From positions 1 to 25,881 of the forward strand of contig CAXTOX010000052.1 of the NCBI GenBank assembly GCA_964245885.1: 25,881 nucleotides of DNA, written 5' to 3'. The first letter of the stretch is position 1; each line of letters begins with the position of its first letter. The notes under the pieces are model-generated. The model saw only the letters and a list, made by a program, of their open reading frames with translations. It did no database searches and was not told the origin of the DNA. The stretch is from CAHJWO01 sp964245885. GTDB lineage: Bacteria; Verrucomicrobiota; Verrucomicrobiia; Chthoniobacterales; SZAS-18. This document shows positions 18,014 to 25,881 of this stretch, one piece after another. The position numbers were made by a program, and so were the translations under genes.

Positions 18014-18358
18014 CTAGCGCGCCGCCACTTTGACCTCGATGGGAGGTCCCAGGAAACGCGGCTTTGTGTGCAGGACGTACAGGTCCAGGCAGGCTTTCAC
18101 GTCCGCGAACCATTCGCGCGTGCGCGCCTTCAGCGACCAGCCCACCTCCACTTCCGCGGACGGAAACGCCACCGCGTCGATCCCGTTGTGCTCGGCCAGG
18201 AACACCGCCCGGTACGCGTGGAAGCGGTCCGTGATGACCGTCAGTTTGCGCTGGCCGAAGACCTCCTTCGCGCGGACCACCGAGTCGAGCGTGCGGAAGC
18301 CCGCGTCGTTGAGGGGCGTTACCAGCAGCCAGAGCATTTTCTTTTTCACCTTGCTCAT
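18014..18358 (-). pseudogene. SanA/YdcF-family (DUF218) protein with its middle missing
   Basis: This 114-residue frame carries the C-terminal half of a SanA-like protein: DAGFRTLDSVVRAKEVFGQ (18-36), ITDRFHAYRAVFLAEHNGIDAVAF (41-64) and the ending with FLGPP. Ahead of it are only 17 residues, MSKVKKKMLWLLVTPLN, which look like the start of a family N-terminus (basic, then a membrane helix). Full-length SanA is around 220-240 residues and has a helix and a Rossmann-like region before DxAGFRTLDS. About 100 residues are absent without a change of frame. This may be a real internal deletion or an assembly collapse. SanA proteins affect envelope barrier function. It lies between the LysR gene (60 bp) and SpmA-SpmB (20 bp). 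Confidence 0.72.
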
Positions 18359-18418
18359 GCGAGAGCGGTCATCCTGCCGCAGCGGGCGCGGTTCGGCAAT
18401 GCCCGTTTAGTGCCTGTT

Positions 18419-19339
18419 TCAAGACTCCGCTTTGTTCATCAAGCCATCCGTTGCCAGCCAGCGCGGCTCCTTGAGCAGGGCGACGAACTGCTGCTGCGCC
18501 GGCGAGATCGCGCGGTGCCGACGGTAGAGCACCCCGAGCGGCCGCCACATGTCGAAGCTTTCCACCTCGATGGCCACGAGGCTGCCGTTGCGGGTTTCGT
18601 CGGCCACGCTCGTCTGGGGAACCAGCGAGATGCCGTTCTCGATCTCCACCGCGCGCTTGACCGTCTCGATGTTGTCGAACTCCATGGCGTGCTCGATCTT
18701 GACGCCCTGTTCGCGCAACAGGCGGTCGATCACCTTGCGGGTCGGCAGGTCAGGCTCGAACGAAATGAACTTCTCCCCCGCGAGGTCGCGCAGGCGGACC
18801 CGTTTGCGTTCGGCCAACGGGTGGTCCGGGTGGCAGATGAGCACCAGCTTATCGCGCCAGAAATCCTCGATGACCAACCCCGTCCGCTTGGCCGGGAACG
18901 CCACCAGGCCGAGGTCGGCGTTGCCTTCGAGCACCTCACCGTAAACCTGTGCCGAACGCCGGTAATCGACCTTCGTTTCCACGTCGGGGTACAGCGTGCG
19001 AAACTTCTTCAGGAACGGCGGCAGCTCGTGCAGGCCGATGCTGTAGATCGTGGCGATTTTCAACTCGCCCGCCACGACGTTTTGCAGTTCGCGAATGCGG
19101 CTGCCGAGGTTCTCGAAGGTGTGCAGGATTTCCTTGCTAGCCTGGAGGAACGCCCGGCCCTCCTGGGTGACCGAGAAATTCTTCTTGCCGCGCTCGATCA
19201 GGCTGACGTGGAAATGGCGTTCCAGCGCGCGGATCTGTTGACTGACCGCGCTTTGCGTGATCGAGTTAAGCGACGCCGCGCGTGAGAAGCTGGCGGTCTC
19301 GACGAGGTCGCAGAAGACTTTGAACGTCTCGATTTGCAT
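18419..19339 (-). CDS. LysR-family transcriptional regulator
   Basis: A 306-residue LTTR. The N-terminal winged helix-turn-helix is clear (FKVFCDLVETASFSRAASL, then SQQIRALERHF, about 5-45), followed by a linker helix and a periplasmic-binding-protein-like effector domain (about 92-295; LKIATIYSIGLHELPPFL, ADLGLVAFP, ENGISLVPQ). The arrangement resembles the CysB/CbbR side of the family, but the ligand cannot be read from sequence. LTTRs often control a divergent gene. Here yggS is divergent, but a 270-bp palindromic element lies between them. The downstream SanA remnant and SpmA-SpmB follow on the same strand and could be co-transcribed. Confidence 0.93.
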   Translation of the reverse strand: MQIETFKVFCDLVETASFSRAASLNSITQSAVSQQIRALERHFHVSLIERGKKNFSVTQEGRAFLQASKEILHTFENLGSRIRELQNVVAGELKIATIYSIGLHELPPFLKKFRTLYPDVETKVDYRRSAQVYGEVLEGNADLGLVAFPAKRTGLVIEDFWRDKLVLICHPDHPLAERKRVRLRDLAGEKFISFEPDLPTRKVIDRLLREQGVKIEHAMEFDNIETVKRAVEIENGISLVPQTSVADETRNGSLVAIEVESFDMWRPLGVLYRRHRAISPAQQQFVALLKEPRWLATDGLMNKAES

Positions 19340-19392
19340 GGGGACGCGCGAAGGTAAGGAAAACTAATCAGCCGGTCAACGGATTGCAATTT

Positions 19393-19662
19393 CTGGTAGT
19401 GGTACATTTGGCAAGTTCCCAGCCCCGGCAGGGGCGTCAGAGTGCAGCCCACGGCATGAGCCGTGGGAAAACGATCATCCGTGAGCCTGGCCTCGGCAGT
19501 GGCGGCAGAAAGGACGCCCTCGTTCCCGGGACCCACCCGGCCGGTTTTCTGCCGCCCCTGCCGGGGCGGACCCGTTTTTTGTTCTCTTCCCACGGCTCAC
19601 GCCGTGGGCTAATTTCTTGCGTCTCTGCCGGGGCTGCCAAGACATCAAACTATACCACCACC
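19393..19662. repeat. Large mosaic inverted repeat between lysR and yggS
   Basis: This element fills most of the 334-bp space between the divergent starts at 19339 and 19674, where I see no gene. Two arms of about 110-120 bp are near-complementary and face each other over a short centre near 19520-19545. Each arm carries the same ordered blocks: an outer GGTGGTA-like end, AGCCCCGGCA (19421-19430; complement at 19626-19635), GCCCACGGCATGAGCCGTGG (19446-19465; complement at about 19589-19610), and an inner GGCGGCAGAAA (19501-19511; complement at 19546-19556). The CCCACGGC...GCCGTGGG block is itself palindromic. It looks like a mobile or REP-type mosaic element. It ends only about 12 bp before the yggS ATG. 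Confidence 0.8.
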
Positions 19663-19673
19663 CAATTTCTCTA

Positions 19674-20393
19674 ATGGATCGACTGGAACAACGCCTCGCC
19701 ACCGTGTTGGAGAACGTCGCCGCCGCCGCACGCAAATCGGGCCGATCGCCGGAGGCGGTCGAACTCGTCGCCGTCTCGAAGACCCACGATCCCGACACGA
19801 TCCGCGAGGCGACCGAAGCCGGGCAGTTGGTCTTTGGCGAGAGCCGGGTGCAGGAGGCCAGGGCCAAGATTCCGCTGCTCGCCTCGCGTTTACGGTGGCA
19901 CTTCATCGGGCATTTGCAGAAGAACAAAATCCGCGCGGCCCTGCCGTTTTTCGAGTTGTTCCACAGCGTCGATTCCTTGGAGTTGGCGCAGCAGTTCCAA
20001 CGGATCGCGGACAAGGAAGGACAGCGTCCGAAGGTGCTGCTGGAGGTGAACGTCGCCGGAGAGGCGACGAAGTTCGGCTTCAAGCCCGAGGCGCTCGAAG
20101 CGCAGATGGAGGAGATCGTCGCGCTGAACCGCCTGGAAGTCGCCGGCCTGATGGCGATGGCCCCGTTCGCGCCGGAAGCGGAACTTTCCCGGCCGTACTT
20201 TCGTCAGCTCCGGGAACTCCGCGACCGCCTGGAGCGCGATGCGGGCGTGGGCCTGCCGCAATTGTCCATGGGGATGAGCGGTGACTACGCGGTGGCGGTG
20301 GAGGAAGGCGCGACCCTGGTGCGAGTCGGTAGCGCGATCTTCGGCACGCGCGCCGGGAAGCGGTGGACGCCCACGAGCGAGGCGGACGTTTGA
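19674..20393 (+). CDS. yggS: YggS/PLPBP family pyridoxal 5'-phosphate homeostasis protein
   Basis: A 239-residue protein with a single-domain alanine-racemase-like TIM barrel. The PLP lysine is Lys36 in VAVSKTH, the same number as in E. coli YggS. Other family motifs are FGESRVQEA, WHFIGHLQKNK, SVDSLELA, LEVNVAGEATKFG, GLMAMAP, LSMGMSGDYAVAVEEGATLVRVGSAIFG. It binds PLP without known catalysis and keeps free B6 vitamers and amino-acid pools in balance. I start at the ATG at 19674 (MDRLEQRLATV). Upstream in-frame codons are read-through of the repeat. No Shine-Dalgarno is seen. It converges on the CCA enzyme gene, with a palindromic repeat between. Confidence 0.96.
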   Translation: MDRLEQRLATVLENVAAAARKSGRSPEAVELVAVSKTHDPDTIREATEAGQLVFGESRVQEARAKIPLLASRLRWHFIGHLQKNKIRAALPFFELFHSVDSLELAQQFQRIADKEGQRPKVLLEVNVAGEATKFGFKPEALEAQMEEIVALNRLEVAGLMAMAPFAPEAELSRPYFRQLRELRDRLERDAGVGLPQLSMGMSGDYAVAVEEGATLVRVGSAIFGTRAGKRWTPTSEADV

Positions 20394-20409
20394 CCCTGTG
20401 TTCGCGGCC

Positions 20410-20484
20410 CGCAGAAATTATCCGCAGATTGAAGAGGAGGGAGAAGAAATTTTTCCCTGCTCTTAATCTGCGTAATCTGTGGCT
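20410..20484. repeat. Palindromic intergenic repeat, copy 2
   Basis: An inverted repeat. The left arm 20411-20435 (with CCGCAGATTGAAGA) pairs with the right arm 20461-20483, which in reverse reads GCCACAGATTACGCAGATTAA. The centre (AGAAATTTTTCCC) is AT-rich. It shares its arm sequence with copy 1 at 4923-5044. It sits between two convergent genes and could serve both as a bidirectional transcription stop. Confidence 0.7.
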
Positions 20485-20511
20485 AAACTCCGAGAATGGT
20501 CCGCACCCTCT

Positions 20512-21840
20512 TCAAGCCCCCGCGACGCCAGCGAAGTATTCGGTCCTCACCCACTGCAAGGCTTCGTCCCGGCCCGCGAACGCACCTTCCAGTTGGCGGA
20601 TCTGCGCGGCTTCGAGGATTTCGCCGATCTTCGGTCCGGGCGTGAGTCCCAGCGTGATCAGATCGTGCCCGTTCACGAACGGCTTCGGGATCAGCGGTTC
20701 ATGCGCGAACTCGTCCTGTTTCGCGCGCAGAAAATGGTAGTTGTCGACGAACCCGTGGCTGCCCAGACAATCGACGCGGTGCAGCTCCATTTCGTCCTCG
20801 AAAGTCGACCGCGCCATGAAACGCTTGAGCTTGGCCACCCGCATGTTCGGGACATCCTTGAAGGCCATGTGGAAACGCACGGCTTCCACGGTCGCGTCGA
20901 TCTCCGCCCGGGAAAAACGCAGCCGCTCCATGACGGTCAGCGCCATGTCCGCGCCGACGTGTTCGTGGCCGTTAAACCGGACCCGCCCATCCGGGTCGAC
21001 CTTGGCCGTCGGCGGCTTGCCGATGTCGTGGAGCAGCACGCTGAAAACCAACGGGGCGCTCACCTCTTCAGGCAACAGCGAGAGCATGAGCCGGGTGTGT
21101 ACGAACACATCCCCCTCGGGATGAAACTGCGGCGGCTGCTCGCAGCCTTTGCAGGCGTCGAGTTCCGGCAGGATGACCTTCAGCAAGCCGCTGGCATCCA
21201 ACAGATCGAACCCCTGCACACGGGTCGGCGCGCGGAAGATCTTCACCAACTCGTCACGGATACGTTCGGCGCTGACGACGCCGATCTCCCCGGCATGCGC
21301 CCGGACGGCTGCCCACGTCTCCGGCTCGACCTCAAACCCGAGCGCCGCGGCGAACCGCGCCGCGCGCAGCAACCGCAACCGATCCTCCCGGAACCGCGCA
21401 TCCGCCTCGCCGATGGCGCGCAGCCGGCCCGCGGCGAGGTCCGCCTGGCCGCCCACGTAGTCGATCACCCGGTCGGCCACCGGATCATAGAACATGCCGT
21501 TGATCGTGAAGTCGCGCCGCTCGGCGTCGCCTTGCGGCGTGGTGAAGCTCACGTCCACCGGACGGCGGCCGTCGATGTACGCGCCGTCGGCGCGGAAGCT
21601 CGCCACCTCGAACTGCCAGCCGCTCTCGCGCACGGCGATCACCCCGAAGTGCGCGCCGATCGCCAGCGTGCGCGGGAAAAGCGCCTGCACCTGCTCGGGC
21701 CGGGCATCGGTGGCGATGTCGAAATCCTTCGGCGCGACGCCGCGCAAGGCGTCGCGCACGCAGCCGCCGGCGAAGTAGGCGAGGTGGCCGGCGCGCTGCA
21801 AACGAGCGGCGACGGCGCGGGCGGCGGGTTCCATTTCCAT
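20512..21840 (-). CDS. CCA-adding enzyme / poly(A) polymerase family nucleotidyltransferase with HD domain
   Basis: A 442-residue class II nucleotidyltransferase. The head domain shows GGCVRDALRG (25-34), the metal-binding DFDIATDA (39-46; Asp39, Asp41), RRDFTINGM (108-116) and the EDRLRLLRAARFAA segment (152-165) that recognises the incoming nucleotide. The C-terminal half has an HD phosphohydrolase-like motif, LLHDIGKPPT (269-278; His271, Asp272). The family either builds or repairs tRNA CCA ends or adds poly(A). Sequence alone rarely separates these, but HD domains are common in CCA enzymes. I start at the ATG at 21840 (MEMEPAARAV). It diverges from the kinase gene and converges with yggS. 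Confidence 0.92.
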   Translation of the reverse strand: MEMEPAARAVAARLQRAGHLAYFAGGCVRDALRGVAPKDFDIATDARPEQVQALFPRTLAIGAHFGVIAVRESGWQFEVASFRADGAYIDGRRPVDVSFTTPQGDAERRDFTINGMFYDPVADRVIDYVGGQADLAAGRLRAIGEADARFREDRLRLLRAARFAAALGFEVEPETWAAVRAHAGEIGVVSAERIRDELVKIFRAPTRVQGFDLLDASGLLKVILPELDACKGCEQPPQFHPEGDVFVHTRLMLSLLPEEVSAPLVFSVLLHDIGKPPTAKVDPDGRVRFNGHEHVGADMALTVMERLRFSRAEIDATVEAVRFHMAFKDVPNMRVAKLKRFMARSTFEDEMELHRVDCLGSHGFVDNYHFLRAKQDEFAHEPLIPKPFVNGHDLITLGLTPGPKIGEILEAAQIRQLEGAFAGRDEALQWVRTEYFAGVAGA

Positions 21841-22005
21841 GGTTGGAAGGCGGCACTTTAGCACAGGATGCCCGGCGCGCGGCGCGCAAAAGATCGAACA
21901 ACGTGGCATCCCGAGCGTCCATCCCGTGAGCACTTGGTCCGCGAACACCAGGGATTGTTGTTTTCAATCTACGGGACGCCCGACTACACTAGCTGCACCT
22001 CAACG

Positions 22006-25000
22006 ATGGACCTCACGGGCACCACCAACCGCTTCCAGCACTACGAACTGCTGCGGCGCGACGACGGCTCGCCCTGGGAGTTGGGCCGCGGCACGATGGG
22101 CGTCACGTACAAGGCCTTTGACGTGAACCTGCGCTGCGAGGTCGCGCTCAAGGTCGTCAACCCGGCGTTGATCCACCATCCCAACGCCCGCGAACGTTTC
22201 ATCCGGGAAGCCCGCGCCGCCGCGCGGCTGCGCCACCGCAACATCGCGACCGTGTACCACCTCGGCAACGATGGCGAACGGTTCTTCTACGCGATGGAGT
22301 TCATCGACGGCGAGACGCTCGACGCGCTCGTCCGCCGACAAGGACCACTGGCACCGGACGCCGCGTTGCGCGTGTTGCTGCAAGTGGCCCGCGCGCTGGC
22401 CGCGGCCGCTCGCCAGGGGGTGATCCACCGAGACATCAAGCCGGGCAACCTCATGGTCGTCCACGAGGACGACGACGATCACCGGGTGGTCAAGTTGATC
22501 GACTTCGGGCTAGCGCGGGCGAGTTCCACCGACGACGACGCGGGCAACTTGACCGCCAACGGCTTCGTCGGCACGCCGGTCTATTCCAGCCCCGAGCAGA
22601 TGGCCGAGAAGCCGGCGGACGCCCGCTCGGACATTTACAGCCTTGGCGTCACCGCGTGGTTCCTGGTCGCGGGCAAGCCGCCCTTCAACGGCACGGTCGC
22701 TTCCATCTTCCAGCAGCACGCCACCAAGCCGCCGCCCTGGGAGGCGCTGCCCGCCGCCGTGCCTGCTCCGCTCCGGGCCTTGCTCGCGCGGATGCTGGAG
22801 AAAAATCCGGCCCGCCGACCACAGAGCGCCGTGGAATTGCGCCGGGAAATCGACGCCTGCCGTGAACGCCTCGGGGCCGTGACCCCTCCCGTCAACCCGC
22901 CTCCAGCGGTCGCCGCAGGGGCGGACGTGCAGGTGGCGGCGCCGTCCAAGGAATCGGCCGCGCCGGGCAAGCCGAAGCCGGCGGTCGTGCTCCCGCGCGA
23001 AATCGGCCCCGGGATGATCCTCAAGGGCCGCTACGAGTTGTTGCGGCTGATTGGCGAGGGCAATAGCGGCCAGGTTTTCCAGATCCGGGACCGCGCCGTG
23101 AACGACGAAACCCGCGTGCTCAAGGTCTTCCGCCCGGAGCTGACGGACAACACCTCCAAGCGCGAGATCGTGGCCGAGGAAGTCCGCCTGATCCACGCCG
23201 CGCCCCACGCCAACCTGATCCGGCTGCACACGTTTGAACGCCTGGGCTCGCGAGCGTTGGATTTTCTCGTGGAGGAGTGGCTGCGCGGGTTCACCCTGTT
23301 GGACCTCCTCGCCTTGCGGGGGGGCGCGCTGCCGGTGGCGGAGGCGCTCCAGATTCTTTCTCAGGCTGCCGCCGCGGTGGACCACGCGGTCGGCCGGGAC
23401 CTCGACCGGCTCGACCTGGCTCTGCACCAGCTCCACGTGCATTTTCCGATGGCACCCGCCGCCGTTCAAGACGAGTCGGCGGCGCGCGACCTCATGGTCC
23501 GGCCGATGGCGGACTGGCCGGAGTGGACGCTGAAGATCAATCCTCTCGGCGCGATCCACGGTGGGCTGGAATCCTCGACCTGGGCCGGGGAACTCACGCA
23601 CCTGCCGGGGGCGACCCCGGCCCTGGGGCGCGACCTGCGGCTCGACGATCAACCCGCCACCTCGGGCGCGAGTTATCTGCGCGGATTGGCCCGCACGGTG
23701 TACGAGACCCTGGGCGGCGCGCCGGGCACCCCTGAAACGGCGCAGGACAAAAGGTCGAAGGGAGGTTCGCTGCCGGCCGTCGGTGAGGAGGCCAACGCCG
23801 TGCTGCAACGCGCCATGTCCGAGGGGCCGGGCGGTTACACGAACTGCCGGGAGTTCTACACCGCGCTGGCGTCCGCGACAGGGAACCGCTTGCTGCCGGT
23901 TCGCACCGAGCCTCCGGCGCGCCTACCCACATTGGCCGCCGTCCCGGTGATCCGGAACCGGAACGGCGCAGGTGCAGGAGTGACGACGCCCGGGTTGAAC
24001 CTGCCCGGCCAACCAGAACCCGAGGCCAGTTCGCACGAAGCGAGCGTGGCAAACCTTCTCGGCGGGTCGGACGCGGGCGTGGACCGGGCTTCGTTCGCCG
24101 GGAAAAGCAGCGTCTGGGAACGGTTGACACTCGTTTCCGCCGGAGGACAGCGCGACTGCAGTTGGCTGCCCACGCTGGCCGTCGCGGGAGTTTTGGCGCT
24201 GGGGTTTGCCGCGGTGGTGGTCGCGGCGGTTACCCATCGTCACCCGCACCCGAACGCGGTCGCCGCGCACTCCGGGAACGTGTCTCCCGTGCACCCGGTC
24301 GCCACGCCCCGCGCGACGGTCGCGGCCACTCCGACCAGCGTGAAGTCGTCGCCCATGGCGCAGACGGTCTCGAACGACGTGCCGGTCCGGCCGGTTTCGA
24401 CCCTAAGCCCGGCGGCGGACGTTTCCACGCCGGCGGAGCTGCCCGCGGCCACGCCGCCCCCGTTGTCGCCGCCCCCGCCCCCGCACAGCAGCACGATCAA
24501 GGTCCGTGTGGAGACGCGTCCGAGCGGCGCGGAAATCCGGATGTCCGGCAAGCTGCTCGGCACGACGCCGCTGGAAATCTCTCTCCCGCCGGGCGACCAC
24601 GCGCTCAGCGCGCGCTACCGTAATTGGACGGAGGTTCGCCACACTCTGCACCTCGACGCCGATCAACTGACCGCGTTGGAGGAAGTTCGCATGGCTCCCC
24701 CGACGACGATGGTTCCACCCGTGGAGAACGCCCCTTCGCCCAACGGCAAGAAACATCCGGCAGCCGCCGCGACGCCGCGACGTGACAGTCCGCGTCCGGC
24801 ATCCACTCCGACCGGTGGCGCGCTCATTTATTTCCCCACCCCGCCAGCCAGCGCCCAGCCGTCCGTCCGTGGCCCGGAACCGTTCCTGGTGCCGCCGACG
24901 CCGGCCAAACGCGGCCGGCCGAACCTGACCCCGTTTGATCCCGACGGCACGTCGGACCCCGCGCCACGCCGCCGGCTACCGGAACCGCAGCCGTTGCACT

Positions 25001-25020
25001 CGGACGCGGACGAGGATTAG
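22006..25020 (+). CDS. Transmembrane Ser/Thr kinase with a second, degenerate kinase domain and a PEGA domain
   Basis: 1004 residues from the ATG at 22006. Kinase 1 (about 10-290) has every catalytic element: G-loop GRGTMG (27-32), Lys49, HRDIKPGN (141-148), DFG (166-168), SPE (195-197), Asp209. A Pro/Ala linker follows. Kinase 2 (about 334-625) keeps a G-loop, GEGNSG (350-355), and Lys373. Where HRDxKxxN is expected it reads LDLALHQLHVHF (469-480), and the DFG position reads PLG (513-515), so it should not phosphorylate. A membrane helix lies at about 721-743. The outer part is Pro/Thr/Ala-rich, with a PEGA domain (about 829-896, RVETRPSGAEIRMSGKLLGTTPLEI) and a Pro-rich tail. This suggests a membrane receptor kinase whose pseudokinase regulates or binds partners. 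Its substrate is unknown. Confidence 0.92.
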   Translation: MDLTGTTNRFQHYELLRRDDGSPWELGRGTMGVTYKAFDVNLRCEVALKVVNPALIHHPNARERFIREARAAARLRHRNIATVYHLGNDGERFFYAMEFIDGETLDALVRRQGPLAPDAALRVLLQVARALAAAARQGVIHRDIKPGNLMVVHEDDDDHRVVKLIDFGLARASSTDDDAGNLTANGFVGTPVYSSPEQMAEKPADARSDIYSLGVTAWFLVAGKPPFNGTVASIFQQHATKPPPWEALPAAVPAPLRALLARMLEKNPARRPQSAVELRREIDACRERLGAVTPPVNPPPAVAAGADVQVAAPSKESAAPGKPKPAVVLPREIGPGMILKGRYELLRLIGEGNSGQVFQIRDRAVNDETRVLKVFRPELTDNTSKREIVAEEVRLIHAAPHANLIRLHTFERLGSRALDFLVEEWLRGFTLLDLLALRGGALPVAEALQILSQAAAAVDHAVGRDLDRLDLALHQLHVHFPMAPAAVQDESAARDLMVRPMADWPEWTLKINPLGAIHGGLESSTWAGELTHLPGATPALGRDLRLDDQPATSGASYLRGLARTVYETLGGAPGTPETAQDKRSKGGSLPAVGEEANAVLQRAMSEGPGGYTNCREFYTALASATGNRLLPVRTEPPARLPTLAAVPVIRNRNGAGAGVTTPGLNLPGQPEPEASSHEASVANLLGGSDAGVDRASFAGKSSVWERLTLVSAGGQRDCSWLPTLAVAGVLALGFAAVVVAAVTHRHPHPNAVAAHSGNVSPVHPVATPRATVAATPTSVKSSPMAQTVSNDVPVRPVSTLSPAADVSTPAELPAATPPPLSPPPPPHSSTIKVRVETRPSGAEIRMSGKLLGTTPLEISLPPGDHALSARYRNWTEVRHTLHLDADQLTALEEVRMAPPTTMVPPVENAPSPNGKKHPAAAATPRRDSPRPASTPTGGALIYFPTPPASAQPSVRGPEPFLVPPTPAKRGRPNLTPFDPDGTSDPAPRRRLPEPQPLHSDADED

Positions 25021-25058
25021 GACGCGGGTTTCCTCCCGGGACGCTTTCTCGTGGAAGG

Positions 25059-25081
25059 AAGTTGCCGCTCCGCGGCTTCTT
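25059..25081 (+). terminator. Candidate hairpin after the kinase gene
   Basis: AAG-tt-GCCGC loops through TCC to GCGGC-tt-CTT, 38 bp after the kinase stop. The stem is GC-rich with a 2-base internal loop. There is only a weak T-rich stretch after it, so termination is tentative. Confidence 0.3.
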
Positions 25082-25135
25082 GCGTAGCCTCCCCGGCCGT
25101 CGGCCCATCGGGCGGGCCATTCCCATTTCTTTCGT

Positions 25136-25881
<746 letters not shown>

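Noticed and set aside
18068..19285. 405-codon plus-strand frame opposite the LysR gene
   Set aside because: The LysR frame is unmistakable. The opposite frame shows no domain.
19393..19662. CRISPR array or coding gene in the repeat region
   Set aside because: Repeats are inverted, not direct with unique spacers, and open frames through it are short and palindromic-coded.
20479..21861. 460-codon plus-strand frame opposite the CCA enzyme gene
   Set aside because: It is antisense to a gene with full nucleotidyltransferase and HD motifs.

Overview
The window is GC-rich chromosomal DNA, densely packed with genes, from what looks like a member of the Verrucomicrobiota or a relative in the PVC group. 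That assignment is inferred from tandem Deg9-like protease genes, a stand-alone OvoA-type methyltransferase, a PEGA-domain kinase, the rarity of Shine-Dalgarno sequences and palindromic intergenic repeats. Two runs of exactly ten N (5919-5928 and 16634-16643) show it is a scaffold, probably a draft or metagenome assembly. I see no rRNA, tRNA, CRISPR array, transposase or prophage.

Layout. 1-2305 (-) is a long exported TPR protein that runs off the left edge. 2410-3682 holds a four-helix membrane protein of unknown function and a convergent Nif3-like protein. 3747-4898 (+) is the GTPase YchF, followed by a palindromic repeat. 5150-8331 (+) is a pair of Deg-type protease genes. The first has an intact His-Asp-Ser triad but is broken by the N gap, with homologous sequence on both sides of it. 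The second has lost all three catalytic residues. Next come a cupin (8430-8771), a CAX-type cation/proton antiporter (8814-9905), a small Met-Lys-Pro repeat protein (9919-10242, -) and RlmN (10346-11431, +).

From 11426 to 19339 nearly everything is on the minus strand, probably as several short operons. In transcription order these are: a LysR regulator, a SanA-like gene with its middle missing and an SpmA-SpmB fusion; then, beyond the second gap, a PmtA-like methyltransferase, fumarase and a membrane-anchored DNA/RNA endonuclease; then an M29-like peptidase whose stop codon overlaps the start of an OvoA-type methyltransferase.

19393-19662 is a large mosaic inverted repeat upstream of yggS (PLP homeostasis). 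A second copy of the short palindromic repeat lies between yggS and the convergent CCA-adding enzyme/poly(A) polymerase gene. 22006-25020 (+) is a 1004-residue protein with an active-looking Ser/Thr kinase, a degenerate second kinase domain, a membrane helix and a PEGA domain. The window ends inside a type I-beta DAHP synthase gene.

Most genes are housekeeping and there is no obvious defence or secondary-metabolite island. The most unusual content is (i) the protease/pseudoprotease tandem, which may hide a third copy in the gap, (ii) the kinase-pseudokinase receptor, (iii) the coupled peptidase/OvoA-like methyltransferase pair and (iv) the two families of palindromic intergenic repeats.
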